DNA of 61,666 nucleotides from an uncultured Ignavibacteria bacterium (GTDB lineage: Bacteria; Bacteroidota; Ignavibacteria; Tepidaquicellales; OLB5). Under the pieces are notes generated by a model that saw only the letters and a list, made by a program, of their open reading frames with translations, was not told where the DNA came from and searched no databases. Location: positions 1 to 61,666 of the forward strand of contig CALMYL010000014.1 in assembly GCA_937873695.1 (NCBI GenBank). Reading direction: 5' to 3'. Positions 15,831-24,903 of the stretch are shown one piece after another (position 1 is the stretch's first letter; each line of letters begins with the position of its first letter). Both the position numbers and the translations under genes were made by a program.

Positions 15831-16913
15831 TTAATTATGGTTATTGTTACTAAAGAAATCTAAATTAATTTCGAGCAGCAGTTCGGTACCGTGTCCCGGG
15901 CTGGATATTATCTCAACTTTTCCGCCAACCAATTCTGCTCTTTCTTTCATGTTCAGCAGCCCGAACCCTCCGCCTGCTTTCTTTGATTTTGTAATATTCT
16001 CGGTATCAAAGCCTTTGCCGTTATCTTTTACCCGTACAAAAACCTGGGTGTCGCTGCGGTAAAGATCAAGTGATACATCTGTTGCTTCAGCGTATTTGCT
16101 GATATTATTAAAGGATTCCTGTATTATCCTGTAAATAGCTATCTCTACTTTAGGGTCTATGCGTTCAAGAGTGGGGGAGACCTGGAATTTCACCTTAATG
16201 CCGGTAATTTTCGAAAATTCCTGACACAGTATCCTTAATGCGGGGATGAGCCCAAAATCATCCAGTGTTGTCGGTCTCAGGTCATGTGCTATTCTTCTTG
16301 CTTCAACAATTGCTTTGCTGATAATTGAATCAACCTGTTTAACGATCTCGGTTGTTCTTTCTTTATTTGCGCTGTTCATAAAATCTATCATCCCGAAATT
16401 CAGCTTCGCCGCGCTCAGAAGCTGGCCCAATCCGTCATGTAACTCTCTTGATATCCTTCTTCTTTCGTTTTCCTGGGCTTCAATTATAGAAAGCGCCCTG
16501 ATCCTCTGCTCAAGCAGTTTCTGATGGTCTTCTTCGGCGCGCTTTCTTTCGATCGAGTATCGTATTGATCTCAGCAAAAGCTCACTTTCTACTCTGTCTT
16601 TCACAAGGTAATCCTGCGCGCCCATTTTAACCGCGTTAATAGCGGTTGTTTCATCGTTCAATCCGGTCATTATTATGATCGGAATGTTCGGAATCACGCT
16701 GAATATCTGTTCAACACCGTTTAAGCCTTCGCTGTCAGGAAGCTTGAGATCAAGCAGCACAACGTCAATAAACTCATTTTCAAGAATATCCAGGCCGGCC
16801 TGCAGCCTGTCAGCAATTTGAAGAGTATATTCAATATTCTTCAGATCCGAGAGGTATTCTTTTATCAGCCGGGCATCACCCGGGTTGTCCTCTATTAATA
16901 AGATCTTTATCAA
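15831..16913 (-). CDS. Receiver-histidine kinase hybrid (REC + HisKA_3 + HATPase)
   Basis: A 360-residue cytosolic protein. The N-terminal receiver has E8-D9 and phospho-acceptor D55 (LLDLKLP). A coiled linker (about 120-150) leads to a HisKA_3 dimerisation helix with H159 in RRISRELHDGLGQ. The HATPase_c domain follows, with N-box FNNISKYA and G-boxes DNGKGF and GFGLLNM. There is no membrane or sensor domain, so its input is probably phosphorylation of its own receiver, perhaps by the neighbouring kinase. The cognate NarL regulator lies 15 bp downstream. Confidence 0.93.
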   Translation of the reverse strand: MIKILLIEDNPGDARLIKEYLSDLKNIEYTLQIADRLQAGLDILENEFIDVVLLDLKLPDSEGLNGVEQIFSVIPNIPIIIMTGLNDETTAINAVKMGAQDYLVKDRVESELLLRSIRYSIERKRAEEDHQKLLEQRIRALSIIEAQENERRRISRELHDGLGQLLSAAKLNFGMIDFMNSANKERTTEIVKQVDSIISKAIVEARRIAHDLRPTTLDDFGLIPALRILCQEFSKITGIKVKFQVSPTLERIDPKVEIAIYRIIQESFNNISKYAEATDVSLDLYRSDTQVFVRVKDNGKGFDTENITKSKKAGGGFGLLNMKERAELVGGKVEIISSPGHGTELLLEINLDFFSNNNHN

Positions 16914-16921
16914 ATTATGCT

Positions 16922-17632
16922 TTATCTTTCTTTTTTAATTGTAACATGGAACGTTGAACCTTTTTCCGGTTCTGAATCAATACTGATCGTACCTTTATGC
17001 CGGTCAACTATCTTCTCACATATCGCAAGACCTATCCCCGAACCCGGGTAATCTGCATGATTATGCAGCTTTTGGAATATTCCGAATATCTTGCCGTGGT
17101 AGTCTTTATCTATACCAACTCCGTTATCACTTACCGAGATTTTCCAGTTCATGTCATCTTCATCCATTAAGACCCTGATCTCAGGACGCTCACTGTGATT
17201 GAATTTCAGTGAATTATCGATCAGGTTATAAAGCAGCTTTGTCAGAAGCGCCTTGTCTGCGCTGATCGAGATCTGCCTTCGGGCAGTAAACTCAATTGTA
17301 TCCTTTGAATCCGGATATTTTGACCTCAGGAGTGTCTTAACCTTTTCGATAACCTGGACGGGATCAACTTCTTCCCGTACTAATGCCGGTTTACCGATTC
17401 TGGAGTATGTTAAAAGATCATCCATCATTTGTTTAAGCCTGTTTGAGCCATCAACTGCGTATCTTATATAATCCCGCGCATTATCATCAAGTTTGTCGCC
17501 ATATCTTTTGTTTAGAAGCTGAACATAACTTGTTATCATCCTCAGCGGTTCCTGCAGGTCATGTGATATGATATATGTCAATTCATCAAGGTCCTGCTGT
17601 CTGTCCGCTTTCAGATCATCATCGTTTATCAA
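16922..17632 (-). CDS. Sensorless histidine kinase (HisKA + HATPase_c)
   Basis: A 236-residue kinase starts at TTG with a short acidic leader, then a HisKA domain with H24 in ISHDLQEPL, the form seen in phytochrome-type kinases. A HATPase_c domain follows with N-box LIDNSLKFN, G1 DNGVGID and G2 GSGIGLAI. No sensory or membrane domain is present, so the signal must come from a partner protein. It is the first gene of the two-component operon and lies 8 bp upstream of the hybrid kinase. Confidence 0.9.
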   Translation of the reverse strand: MINDDDLKADRQQDLDELTYIISHDLQEPLRMITSYVQLLNKRYGDKLDDNARDYIRYAVDGSNRLKQMMDDLLTYSRIGKPALVREEVDPVQVIEKVKTLLRSKYPDSKDTIEFTARRQISISADKALLTKLLYNLIDNSLKFNHSERPEIRVLMDEDDMNWKISVSDNGVGIDKDYHGKIFGIFQKLHNHADYPGSGIGLAICEKIVDRHKGTISIDSEPEKGSTFHVTIKKER

Positions 17633-17724
17633 TTCCTCTTTATTATCTCCGTATGTATGTATATTGTTTTCGTTTTCTTGGTCATTATTGCATTAAAGCT
17701 GCTCTATTTGTCTCTTCAAGTAAT

Positions 17725-17762
17725 AAACATTCTGCTACTATATTTCAAATAGCAGAATGTTT
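17725..17762 (-). terminator. Hairpin, probable terminator
   Basis: A 13-bp perfect stem AAACATTCTGCTA/TAGCAGAATGTTT with a 12-nt loop lies between the stop of the barrel gene (17808) and the start of the kinase operon. The T-tract on the minus side is weak, so termination efficiency is uncertain. Confidence 0.55.
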
Positions 17763-17807
17763 AATTTATTATTTACGAGTATTTCAATTTAAACAGAGCT
17801 ATTTAAA

Positions 17808-19076
17808 TTATTTCTTTTCTCTTTCATCAAAGAAGTCACCCAGTTTGAAGCGGAAGTTAACGAATGCTGAAAGCAAACCGAACTTACCTGTATCAAGCTT
17901 AGAAAGCCTGATGGATGGTCCTATTGCGAATGAGTTTAATGCGAATCCTTCTGCTATATTGGATACCATGATCTCAAAAAGCAGCTGGAAGTTTCTTATC
18001 TTCTTTAATGTTGCGTTTACCCTGAAATCAAACACTGATCCTACAAGTCTTGATTCACGTGTAAAGAGACCAATATTCATTTCATTCATATAATAAGCTG
18101 CATATACCTGTGTTCTTGTTGAACCGAACATTCTGAACGGGTAACGGAACTCCGCGATCAGGTTTGAACCTGTAACAATGTTATTAGGCATTACAGTACT
18201 GTCCTTCTGGTTGATGAAGGTATAAAGCGGCGGACCTCCGCCCGGTTCAACACCGGTTTCTTTAATTTCGCTGTATACACCAACTTCAAGGAAGTTACCC
18301 AAAGGAATTGTATAGGTAAGTTTTATACCTCTGGGAGGCATAAAAATAGCATTATACTGTTTCCATGGCTTATTTTCAACACTGTCTGAACCCAGATCGT
18401 GTGTGTTAAGCTCTCTTATTCTTGTAACATATGAAATGTTAACGCCGAGCATATTGAATCCTGCTGCAACTTCATCACTTTCAAATGGACCTGAATATTT
18501 GCTTCCCATACCAAATGTGAATCCGATAGATCTTTTTACAGGTATACCAAGCGGCTCCCACCCGAATACTGTGAAGTACGGATTAATATACGCGGTTGTG
18601 TTCCTGATTACTCTTTCCCTTTTGGGAGGAGCAACGAATTCTTTAATTTTGATCTGTCTTATTACATCTAAAAATACTGATGCGTAATCAAGTTTTTTCT
18701 GGTTCAGATTTTCTTTGTTGGTGTTAGACCAGTTGATAAGTCCATCCTGAACTCTCTTTGAAAGCTGTGACCATGCGTATCTCATTGCTGAGGGGTCAGC
18801 TTCATCGCCCAATACTACGAATTGATTCTGCGCGTTTGGGTCTGTGATGTTTACAACTATGGTGTATGATTCAAGTTTTGGATCAATACCCATATCATCC
18901 TGGGCGATGATAAAAATACTGTCATCTTCCGCCCTTGCAAGGATCTTAAAATACTTCCAGGTCCTTGGATTATTGGGGTCTTCCTGCTGAGCGAAAGTTT
19001 CCCCTGTTTGTATCGCAAGCGAACATAGTATCATCGCCAGAAATACCAAGATACTGAAATTAGCTCTGTTTTTCAT
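17808..19076 (-). CDS. Predicted outer-membrane beta-barrel protein
   Basis: The protein is about 422 residues from the ATG at 19076; an in-frame ATG at 19121 would add 15 residues before the signal peptide. The signal peptide has a hydrophobic core and ends near TFAQ. An N-terminal region (about 30-150) is alpha/beta and may be periplasmic. From about residue 175 alternating aromatic/polar strands such as VGVYSEIKE and TQVYAAYY continue to a C-terminal strand region ending FVNFRFKLG, which suggests an integral barrel. It is third in a run with the two preceding membrane genes and may be the outer-membrane partner of that complex. No family is recognised with confidence. Confidence 0.65.
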   Translation of the reverse strand: MKNRANFSILVFLAMILCSLAIQTGETFAQQEDPNNPRTWKYFKILARAEDDSIFIIAQDDMGIDPKLESYTIVVNITDPNAQNQFVVLGDEADPSAMRYAWSQLSKRVQDGLINWSNTNKENLNQKKLDYASVFLDVIRQIKIKEFVAPPKRERVIRNTTAYINPYFTVFGWEPLGIPVKRSIGFTFGMGSKYSGPFESDEVAAGFNMLGVNISYVTRIRELNTHDLGSDSVENKPWKQYNAIFMPPRGIKLTYTIPLGNFLEVGVYSEIKETGVEPGGGPPLYTFINQKDSTVMPNNIVTGSNLIAEFRYPFRMFGSTRTQVYAAYYMNEMNIGLFTRESRLVGSVFDFRVNATLKKIRNFQLLFEIMVSNIAEGFALNSFAIGPSIRLSKLDTGKFGLLSAFVNFRFKLGDFFDEREKK

Positions 19077-19124
19077 TTTTGTGGTGATTTGATTTATGTT
19101 AATTATTTCTATCTTTTTCATTTT

Positions 19125-20039
19125 TTACCATTCACCGAATATGAAGCTGTTCTGACCGGTGATCTTGTGTCCTGCAATGTTATCAGATACTGACACTGTA
19201 AATCCGACGGAATAAGGCGAATCTTTGCCGTCTGTGAAGTTATCAAAAGCTGATTTTGAACCAAATGCGTTCATTGTTATATCATATACGCCAGCCCCTA
19301 CAGTCTTAACTGTTACCGGACCGTTGAACTTAACATCAAGCTGACCCGGGAAATCATCAGATATGGTTACCCTGTAACACGTGCTGCTCTGCAGCTGTGA
19401 TACCCTGGTATCTTCACCCATTGATGCAACTCTCTGCATGTTGATCTTCGGTTTTTCGTTCGGCTTAAGCTCAACTGTCTTGGTGGAATTACCCACTTTG
19501 ATAGTAACTGTGCTCTGTCCGCCCGTCTGGAAGGTCTTTGAACTCTTTGGAGGTATAGATGTGATTCCTTCTACTTCCAAAGGAGTATCATACGGATTGT
19601 TAAGCGTATTATTAGTGTACTGCGTAAGCTGAATGTTACCTATCCTGATCTCCTGCATTTCACCCGGATCTTTTTTCTCCTCTTCCTTCTTAATCTCCGG
19701 CTGCTGTATCTGCGGATTGTTGGTAGTAAATGTATTTACAGGTGTGGATGATATCTGGACATTCATTGGATTTACGACAAGCTGTTTTATCTTGTCATCC
19801 ATTTTTGCAAGGTCCTCTTTCTTTATTATTACATAAAGATTTGTATCAACTATAATAGATTGTTTGATGATCTCATACAGTTTCTGAAGTGAATCTGGTG
19901 ATAGGAAAACCTTCGGTTTTCCGTCATCTTCTACCACCTGGGTAAGATCAAGGTTAGCGCCCTTGATGGCTATTACACACACGACAAAAATGTATAACGC
20001 CTGGTAGATTATAAATTTTACGTCTTTCTGTTTTTTCAT
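19125..20039 (-). CDS. Single-TM periplasmic protein, GldM/ExbD-like topology
   Basis: A 304-residue protein has one N-terminal membrane helix (about 8-27) after a basic tail with no cleavage site, so it is probably inner-membrane anchored with a periplasmic body. The N-terminal third is helical. A charged linker rich in Lys, Glu and Pro (about 105-130) leads to a beta-rich C-terminal domain (about 130-304). The layout matches the anchored subunits of PorM/GldM or MotB/ExbD stators, but I see no diagnostic motif. It is encoded between a polytopic protein (29 bp upstream) and an outer-membrane barrel. Confidence 0.6.
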   Translation of the reverse strand: MKKQKDVKFIIYQALYIFVVCVIAIKGANLDLTQVVEDDGKPKVFLSPDSLQKLYEIIKQSIIVDTNLYVIIKKEDLAKMDDKIKQLVVNPMNVQISSTPVNTFTTNNPQIQQPEIKKEEEKKDPGEMQEIRIGNIQLTQYTNNTLNNPYDTPLEVEGITSIPPKSSKTFQTGGQSTVTIKVGNSTKTVELKPNEKPKINMQRVASMGEDTRVSQLQSSTCYRVTISDDFPGQLDVKFNGPVTVKTVGAGVYDITMNAFGSKSAFDNFTDGKDSPYSVGFTVSVSDNIAGHKITGQNSFIFGEW

Positions 20040-20068
20040 TTAAGTTAGTTCTCCTGGACTTTCAATAA

Positions 20069-21295
20069 TTATTGAGCTCTTTTTCCTGCTAAATATGCAA
20101 GGTTATCTAAACCTTTGATAGCCTGGGCATCCTTAAATGAATTTACAGTCTCTGTTAACATATGTGAAGTGATCTGAAGTTCTTTAAGCAGCTTATCGTC
20201 CGGATACTTTATGTTATCCATTTCCTTCATCAGGTTACGCATAGCTTCCAGGTTGCTCTTCATTGCCTGTGAATACTCTGCGGTCTGTGAAGCTGCTGCC
20301 AATGCTGTTGTTAAAGACTGGCTGGTATTCTGCAGCTCTCTTAACAGCTCTGAATCGTGAACATTTGTTTTGCTCATTTCGGCAATAGCATTCTTCATAA
20401 TAACAACATTCTTTGAAATATTTTCGCCGAATTCTGCTGCTTTCTTGAGTGAACTTGAGATCTCTGCTGCTTCTTCTTTTGAGAACTTTTCGTAGCCGGG
20501 GCCGGTTGCTGTGCTTGCGCCTTTGAAACCATCATGCAGCTGCTGCAATATTGCTCTCTGGTGTATATCTTCGCGTTCTGTGAAGTATTCCTTTTCAAGG
20601 TCGTTCAGTTCTTCACGTAATTCAGCGAATTTAAGACCCTGCGCATCAAATACGGTCTCAAACAGCTTAGCTACGGCAAGTATTACGATTGACTTGATTT
20701 CAAACGGAACCGAAAAACCGAGAAATACGATAGGACCTTCTTTAATTGAAATAAGAAGAATTGCCGCACCAAGAAGCGGTAAGGCTGTACCTACACCGTC
20801 TACTATTGTTGAGTAGCGATTGGTTATCCTTTCAATGATCTCCTGAGAACAGCCTTTCTGGGAAACTTCTTTCATAAGCTTCCTGTAGGATAATTCTGCA
20901 AGTAAAATAAAGAGAGCATAAACTATAAAAGGCATCCACCATAAAGAAACAGGTTCAACGCCTTTGTTCAGTGTAACACTGCCCGGAAACACAGTATTTG
21001 CCAGTGTCTGCGCGATCTTTCCGAGAAAGGGTACGTTAGCAACATCAATAAATACTGAAAGCAGTAACGCGATTACCGAAGGTATTGCGGGAGCAAATCT
21101 TCCGGCTACACCTTCTGACTGAATTTTGTTAATACCTCTATTGATTACATACTGTTTTAACTCATGATATTCGGTAGACTGTTTAAGTAGTTCCTGAACT
21201 CTCTTGTCCAGATTATCCTTTTTAAAGTTACTGCCGAAAAGCTGCGATGATCCGGTGTTTTGTGCCGTTTTTACATTAGCAGAAGTTTGCTCCAT
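20069..21295 (-). CDS. Polytopic membrane protein with long coiled coil, GldL/ExbB-like
   Basis: A 408-residue protein. After a polar N-terminus there are four hydrophobic segments (about 68-85, 117-138, 164-186, 199-215). Segment three contains GTALPLLGAAILL, resembling the helix in MotA/TolQ/ExbB proteins that has a PLLG motif. E134 is buried in segment two. From about 222 to 395 the protein is a long cytoplasmic helical coiled coil with repeated LLRELQ/LLKELQ heptads and a SNLEAMRNL segment recalling GldL tails. This is a stator-like candidate by topology and context only. It is first in the three-gene run. Confidence 0.6.
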   Translation of the reverse strand: MEQTSANVKTAQNTGSSQLFGSNFKKDNLDKRVQELLKQSTEYHELKQYVINRGINKIQSEGVAGRFAPAIPSVIALLLSVFIDVANVPFLGKIAQTLANTVFPGSVTLNKGVEPVSLWWMPFIVYALFILLAELSYRKLMKEVSQKGCSQEIIERITNRYSTIVDGVGTALPLLGAAILLISIKEGPIVFLGFSVPFEIKSIVILAVAKLFETVFDAQGLKFAELREELNDLEKEYFTEREDIHQRAILQQLHDGFKGASTATGPGYEKFSKEEAAEISSSLKKAAEFGENISKNVVIMKNAIAEMSKTNVHDSELLRELQNTSQSLTTALAAASQTAEYSQAMKSNLEAMRNLMKEMDNIKYPDDKLLKELQITSHMLTETVNSFKDAQAIKGLDNLAYLAGKRAQ

Positions 21296-21493
21296 TGTTG
21301 TTGACTCCGTTTGTTTTAGTTTAGTTTTAAACCTAAAAGTTAATATATTTTAATAATTGTTAATACTAATCAGTTAACTACGATAAATATGAAGATTAAT
21401 CGCAATATTTACGAATTAGTTTGAAAAAACAATACCCGAATTACGTTAGAAAATTCGCAAGGGCGAATTTTGCTCGAAAAACGATAAAAAAAC

Positions 21494-22798
21494 CTACTCT
21501 TGAACAGTTAACCTTAAAGAGTGAACCTTATTCGCTATAGGAAGTTCAACACTTTCTTTGACCTTTTTCTCAAAGTCCGGCATAAACTTCTTTATAGCCC
21601 ATTTCACAGGCCATGCTGCCGCGTCACCAAATGCGCAAATTGTATTGCCTTCAATGTTGTTGGCAACATCACGTAATAACTCTATGTCTTCACTGCGTCC
21701 CATACCTTTATCTATCCTGTCAAGTATCCTCAGCATCCAGCCGCAGCCTTCGCGGCAGGGCGTACACTGCCCGCAGGATTCATGATAATAGAATTTGGTA
21801 ATTCTCTTAATTACTTTCACAACATCGGTATCTTCATTCATAACCACAATACCGCCAGTCCCTATATATGAATTAACTGACTTTAAATGTTCATTATCCA
21901 TCTGCAAGCCTTCAATTTCACCTGCAGTTAAGGGAGGCATTGAAGAACCACCCGGAATTATCATTTTTATGGCTTTATTATCCTTTACGCCGCCGCCGTA
22001 TTTGTAAATCAGGTCAGTCAGCAGAGTTCCTGAAGGTAATTCGTATATACCGGGTTTATTTATGTGACCGCTTAAGCCATATAATAGTGAGCCTGCATGC
22101 TTCGGTTCGCCGATCTTGCTGAACCACTCGCCGCCGTTATCAATAATTGGGGGAATATTAGCAAGCGTTTCGATATTATTAATAGTGGTTGGACAGCCCC
22201 ATAGGCCAAAATTCGCAGGAAATGGCGGCTTAAATCTGGGCATACCGCGTTTTCCTTCAATGGAATTCAATAATGCTGTCTCTTCACCGCAAATATATGC
22301 GCCCGCGCCCCTGTGGATATAAATTTCAGTTGAAAAATCGCTGCCTAATATATTTTTGCCTATCAAACCCTTTGCGTACGCATCATCAATAGCTTTCTGA
22401 AGCATAACTATCCACGGATAGTATTCACCGCGTATGTATACATACGCAGTTTTTATTCCCATAGCTTTGCAGGCAATTAATGTGCCTTCAATAAACTGGT
22501 GCGGATTCTTCTCAAATATTTCTCTATCTTTAAAACTTGCCGGCTCTGATTCATCGCCATTGGCGCATAAATATTTCGGCTTGTCAGTTTTCTGAGGCAT
22601 AAAAGACCACTTCATACCGGTAGGGAAGCATGCGCCGCCGCGCCCTCTTAATCCTGATTTCTTTACCTCTTCAATAATTGCCTCGGGGGTAAGCTTAAGC
22701 GCCTTTTTAAATGCGCTGTAACCGCCGTTTTTCATGTAAACTTCAATGTTGTGAAGATCGGTAATATTTTTCAGTATGATTGGCTGGAAATCTGACAT
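21494..22798 (-). CDS. nuoF: NADH-quinone oxidoreductase subunit F
   Basis: This 434-residue flavoprotein subunit of complex I binds NADH, FMN and the 4Fe-4S cluster N3. Visible are the NADH/FMN loop GLRGRGGACFPTGMKW (about 50-65), the FMN segment YICGEETALLNSIEG and the N3 ligands in SCGQCTPCREGC with the later Cys in NTICAFGD. Length is typical. It is last of a nuoC-D-E-F series and 97 bp from nuoE. Confidence 0.98.
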   Translation of the reverse strand: MSDFQPIILKNITDLHNIEVYMKNGGYSAFKKALKLTPEAIIEEVKKSGLRGRGGACFPTGMKWSFMPQKTDKPKYLCANGDESEPASFKDREIFEKNPHQFIEGTLIACKAMGIKTAYVYIRGEYYPWIVMLQKAIDDAYAKGLIGKNILGSDFSTEIYIHRGAGAYICGEETALLNSIEGKRGMPRFKPPFPANFGLWGCPTTINNIETLANIPPIIDNGGEWFSKIGEPKHAGSLLYGLSGHINKPGIYELPSGTLLTDLIYKYGGGVKDNKAIKMIIPGGSSMPPLTAGEIEGLQMDNEHLKSVNSYIGTGGIVVMNEDTDVVKVIKRITKFYYHESCGQCTPCREGCGWMLRILDRIDKGMGRSEDIELLRDVANNIEGNTICAFGDAAAWPVKWAIKKFMPDFEKKVKESVELPIANKVHSLRLTVQE

Positions 22799-22895
22799 AT
22801 GATTTTTTATACTCTTTATTTAATCTCTTTTGATTTAGCTTTTAAAACTTTTGACTTTTGCTTCTAACTGTAAACTATCAATTGTAAACTATCAA

Positions 22896-23378
22896 CTATT
22901 CACTCTTAGCCAGTTTATCAAGAATTGCGTCAATCTTATCCTTGGTTAAATTCTCTTCATAGTAATCATTTATCTGCATCATAGGCGCGGTACCGCAGCT
23001 GCCAAGGCACTCTGCTTCAATCAGAGTGAACTTGCCGTCAGGCGTTGTTTCCCCAACACTTATATAAAGTTTATTGGAAATGTAATCAACAACATCATAC
23101 CCGCCGCAAAGCATACATGATACATTTGTGCATACCTGTAAATGATGTTTGCCAACAGGCTTTTTGTTGTACATTGTATAAAATTCAGCAACACCAAGCA
23201 CATGCTCATAGGGAATATTAAGCAAATTACCAACGTATTTCATTACATCGGTTGAAAGCCAGCCAAACTGGTATTGTGCAAGCCATAAAGCGCTCATTAA
23301 TGCTGCATCATTAGTAGGGTAGTGGCTCTTAGCTTCTTCAAGCTTTTTAAGATTCTCTTCAGTAAATTTAATTTCCAT
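22896..23378 (-). CDS. nuoE: NADH-quinone oxidoreductase subunit E
   Basis: A 160-residue thioredoxin-like 2Fe-2S subunit of the complex I NADH module. Cluster N1a ligands are in CTNVSCMLCGG (first and second Cys of the set) and CLGSCG. Length is normal. It is separated from nuoD by a 196-bp gap containing a palindromic element, unusual inside a nuo operon. Confidence 0.97.
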   Translation of the reverse strand: MEIKFTEENLKKLEEAKSHYPTNDAALMSALWLAQYQFGWLSTDVMKYVGNLLNIPYEHVLGVAEFYTMYNKKPVGKHHLQVCTNVSCMLCGGYDVVDYISNKLYISVGETTPDGKFTLIEAECLGSCGTAPMMQINDYYEENLTKDKIDAILDKLAKSE

Positions 23379-23389
23379 ATATATACCGT

Positions 23390-23565
23390 ATTCCCGCGCA
23401 AGCGGGAATCTCTTGCTTTATTCTAAAACAAACTTAATGAATTATAAATGATCTGAATTATTGATCTTGTCTTATGTTTCCTTAATCAGTTTATTCAGCA
23501 AACTTCGAATTTTCTAATCTTAAATCAGATAAATCTAAAATAGAGATTCCCGCTTGCGCGGGAAT
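23390..23565. repeat. Palindrome-bounded element between nuoD and nuoE
   Basis: A 176-bp segment is bounded by two 20-bp palindromes: ATTCCCGCgcaaGCGGGAAT at 23390-23409, followed by CTC, and ATTCCCGCttgcGCGGGAAT at 23546-23565, preceded by GAG. The ends are thus inverted repeats of each other and the inside is AT-rich and non-coding. A relative with the same end structure lies at 43640-43795. Confidence 0.75.
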
Positions 23566-23574
23566 GCGTAAAAA

Positions 23575-24873
23575 TTATTTATCCGCTTCACCCATAACCG
23601 GGTCAATACTGCCTATAATTGCTACTATATCACTTATCATCGCGCCTTTCATCATTGTAGGAAGCGCGCCTAAGTTAGTGAATGAGGGAGAGCGTATCTT
23701 CAGCCTGAACGGGTAACCTTTGCCATCGCTGATAGCATAGAAACCAAGCTCGCCTTTGGCTGCTTCAATTGCCTGGTAAGCTTCAACGCCCTTTTCAGGG
23801 GTATTGCCAAAGTTCACAATCATAAAATCGTGAATAAGCTCTTCCATTTTGGAGTAAACTTCACCTTTATCAGGCAAAACTTGTTTTGCGTCGGGAGTGT
23901 TTATCGGTCCTTCTGGCAATTTCTGCAGGCACTGTCTCAGGATCTTTACAGTTTCATACATTTCCCTTACCCTTACGTAATATCTTGCAAGTACATCACT
24001 TTCTGTTGCTGTGGGTACGTTAAAATCAAGCTCCCTGTACTTCAAATACGGATCATCTATTCTCAGATCATTGCCAACGCCTGCTGCGCGCAGGTTCGGA
24101 CCCGTTAAACCAAGAGAAATAGCGTCTTCTTTGGAAATATAGCCAACGCCTTCGCACCTGTTGATAAAAATTTTATTTCTTTCTATAAGGTTACGGGCGT
24201 TTTCAAGCTTGGGTATGAACTGATCCAAAAATGCTACCAAACGTGCTTTGCACTCATCGCTCATATCAAGTGCAAGTCCGCCGATCCTTGTATAACTTGT
24301 TGTGAATCTTACACCCGTTAAAATATCAAGTATATCTAAAATCTTTTCACGTTCTGTGAATGTCCACAAAAATACTGTTAATGCGCCTACATCCATCGCC
24401 ATAGAGCCCATCCACACTAAATGTGAGGCAAGCCTTGCCATTTCGCAGCACATGGTTCTTATCCACTGAGCGCGCTCAGTTGCTTCGATCTTAAGCAATT
24501 TCTCAATCGCAAGTACATATCCAACGTTATTAGCAAGCGGTGATAGATAATCAAGCCTATCGGTATGGGGAATGAACTCATGGAACGTCATATTCTCAGC
24601 AAGCTTTTCGTATCCCCTGTGGAGATATCCAAGAACTGGAATTGTACCCACAACAGATTCGCCATCAAGGCTCACTACAAGCTGTAGCACACCGTGCGTT
24701 GCAGGGTGCTGGGGTCCCATGTTTAGTATAAGCTGGTTATCCAGGGTTCCTTCAAAGTGGCCGCGTACATCATCTGATTCCAGTGCGCGCAGGATCTTTT
24801 CCTGGCTCATTGAAATGTGGCTCGCATCCTTGGTTTCCTGTATGTATTCTTCTTTTGTTAAATCTAAAGACAT
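23575..24873 (-). CDS. nuoD: NADH-quinone oxidoreductase subunit D
   Basis: This 432-residue 49-kDa-type subunit forms the quinone-binding site with NuoB. The family signatures are GPQHPATHGVLQLV (about 52-65), the quinone-site loop GYLHRGYEKLAE (about 82-93), RIGGLALD and the C-terminal SFTNLGALPTMMKG and GSIDPVMGEAD(K) end. Length is typical for stand-alone NuoD. It follows nuoC by 30 bp. Confidence 0.98.
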   Translation of the reverse strand: MSLDLTKEEYIQETKDASHISMSQEKILRALESDDVRGHFEGTLDNQLILNMGPQHPATHGVLQLVVSLDGESVVGTIPVLGYLHRGYEKLAENMTFHEFIPHTDRLDYLSPLANNVGYVLAIEKLLKIEATERAQWIRTMCCEMARLASHLVWMGSMAMDVGALTVFLWTFTEREKILDILDILTGVRFTTSYTRIGGLALDMSDECKARLVAFLDQFIPKLENARNLIERNKIFINRCEGVGYISKEDAISLGLTGPNLRAAGVGNDLRIDDPYLKYRELDFNVPTATESDVLARYYVRVREMYETVKILRQCLQKLPEGPINTPDAKQVLPDKGEVYSKMEELIHDFMIVNFGNTPEKGVEAYQAIEAAKGELGFYAISDGKGYPFRLKIRSPSFTNLGALPTMMKGAMISDIVAIIGSIDPVMGEADK

Positions 24874-24903
24874 ATTTTGTATTGGCTTGTTACGCCGTTA
24901 TAT

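Noticed and set aside
17808-21295. Firm identification as GldL/GldM type IX motor proteins
   Set aside because: Topology fits, but I cannot see diagnostic motifs, and the third gene is not clearly PorN or PorP. It is kept as a hypothesis only.
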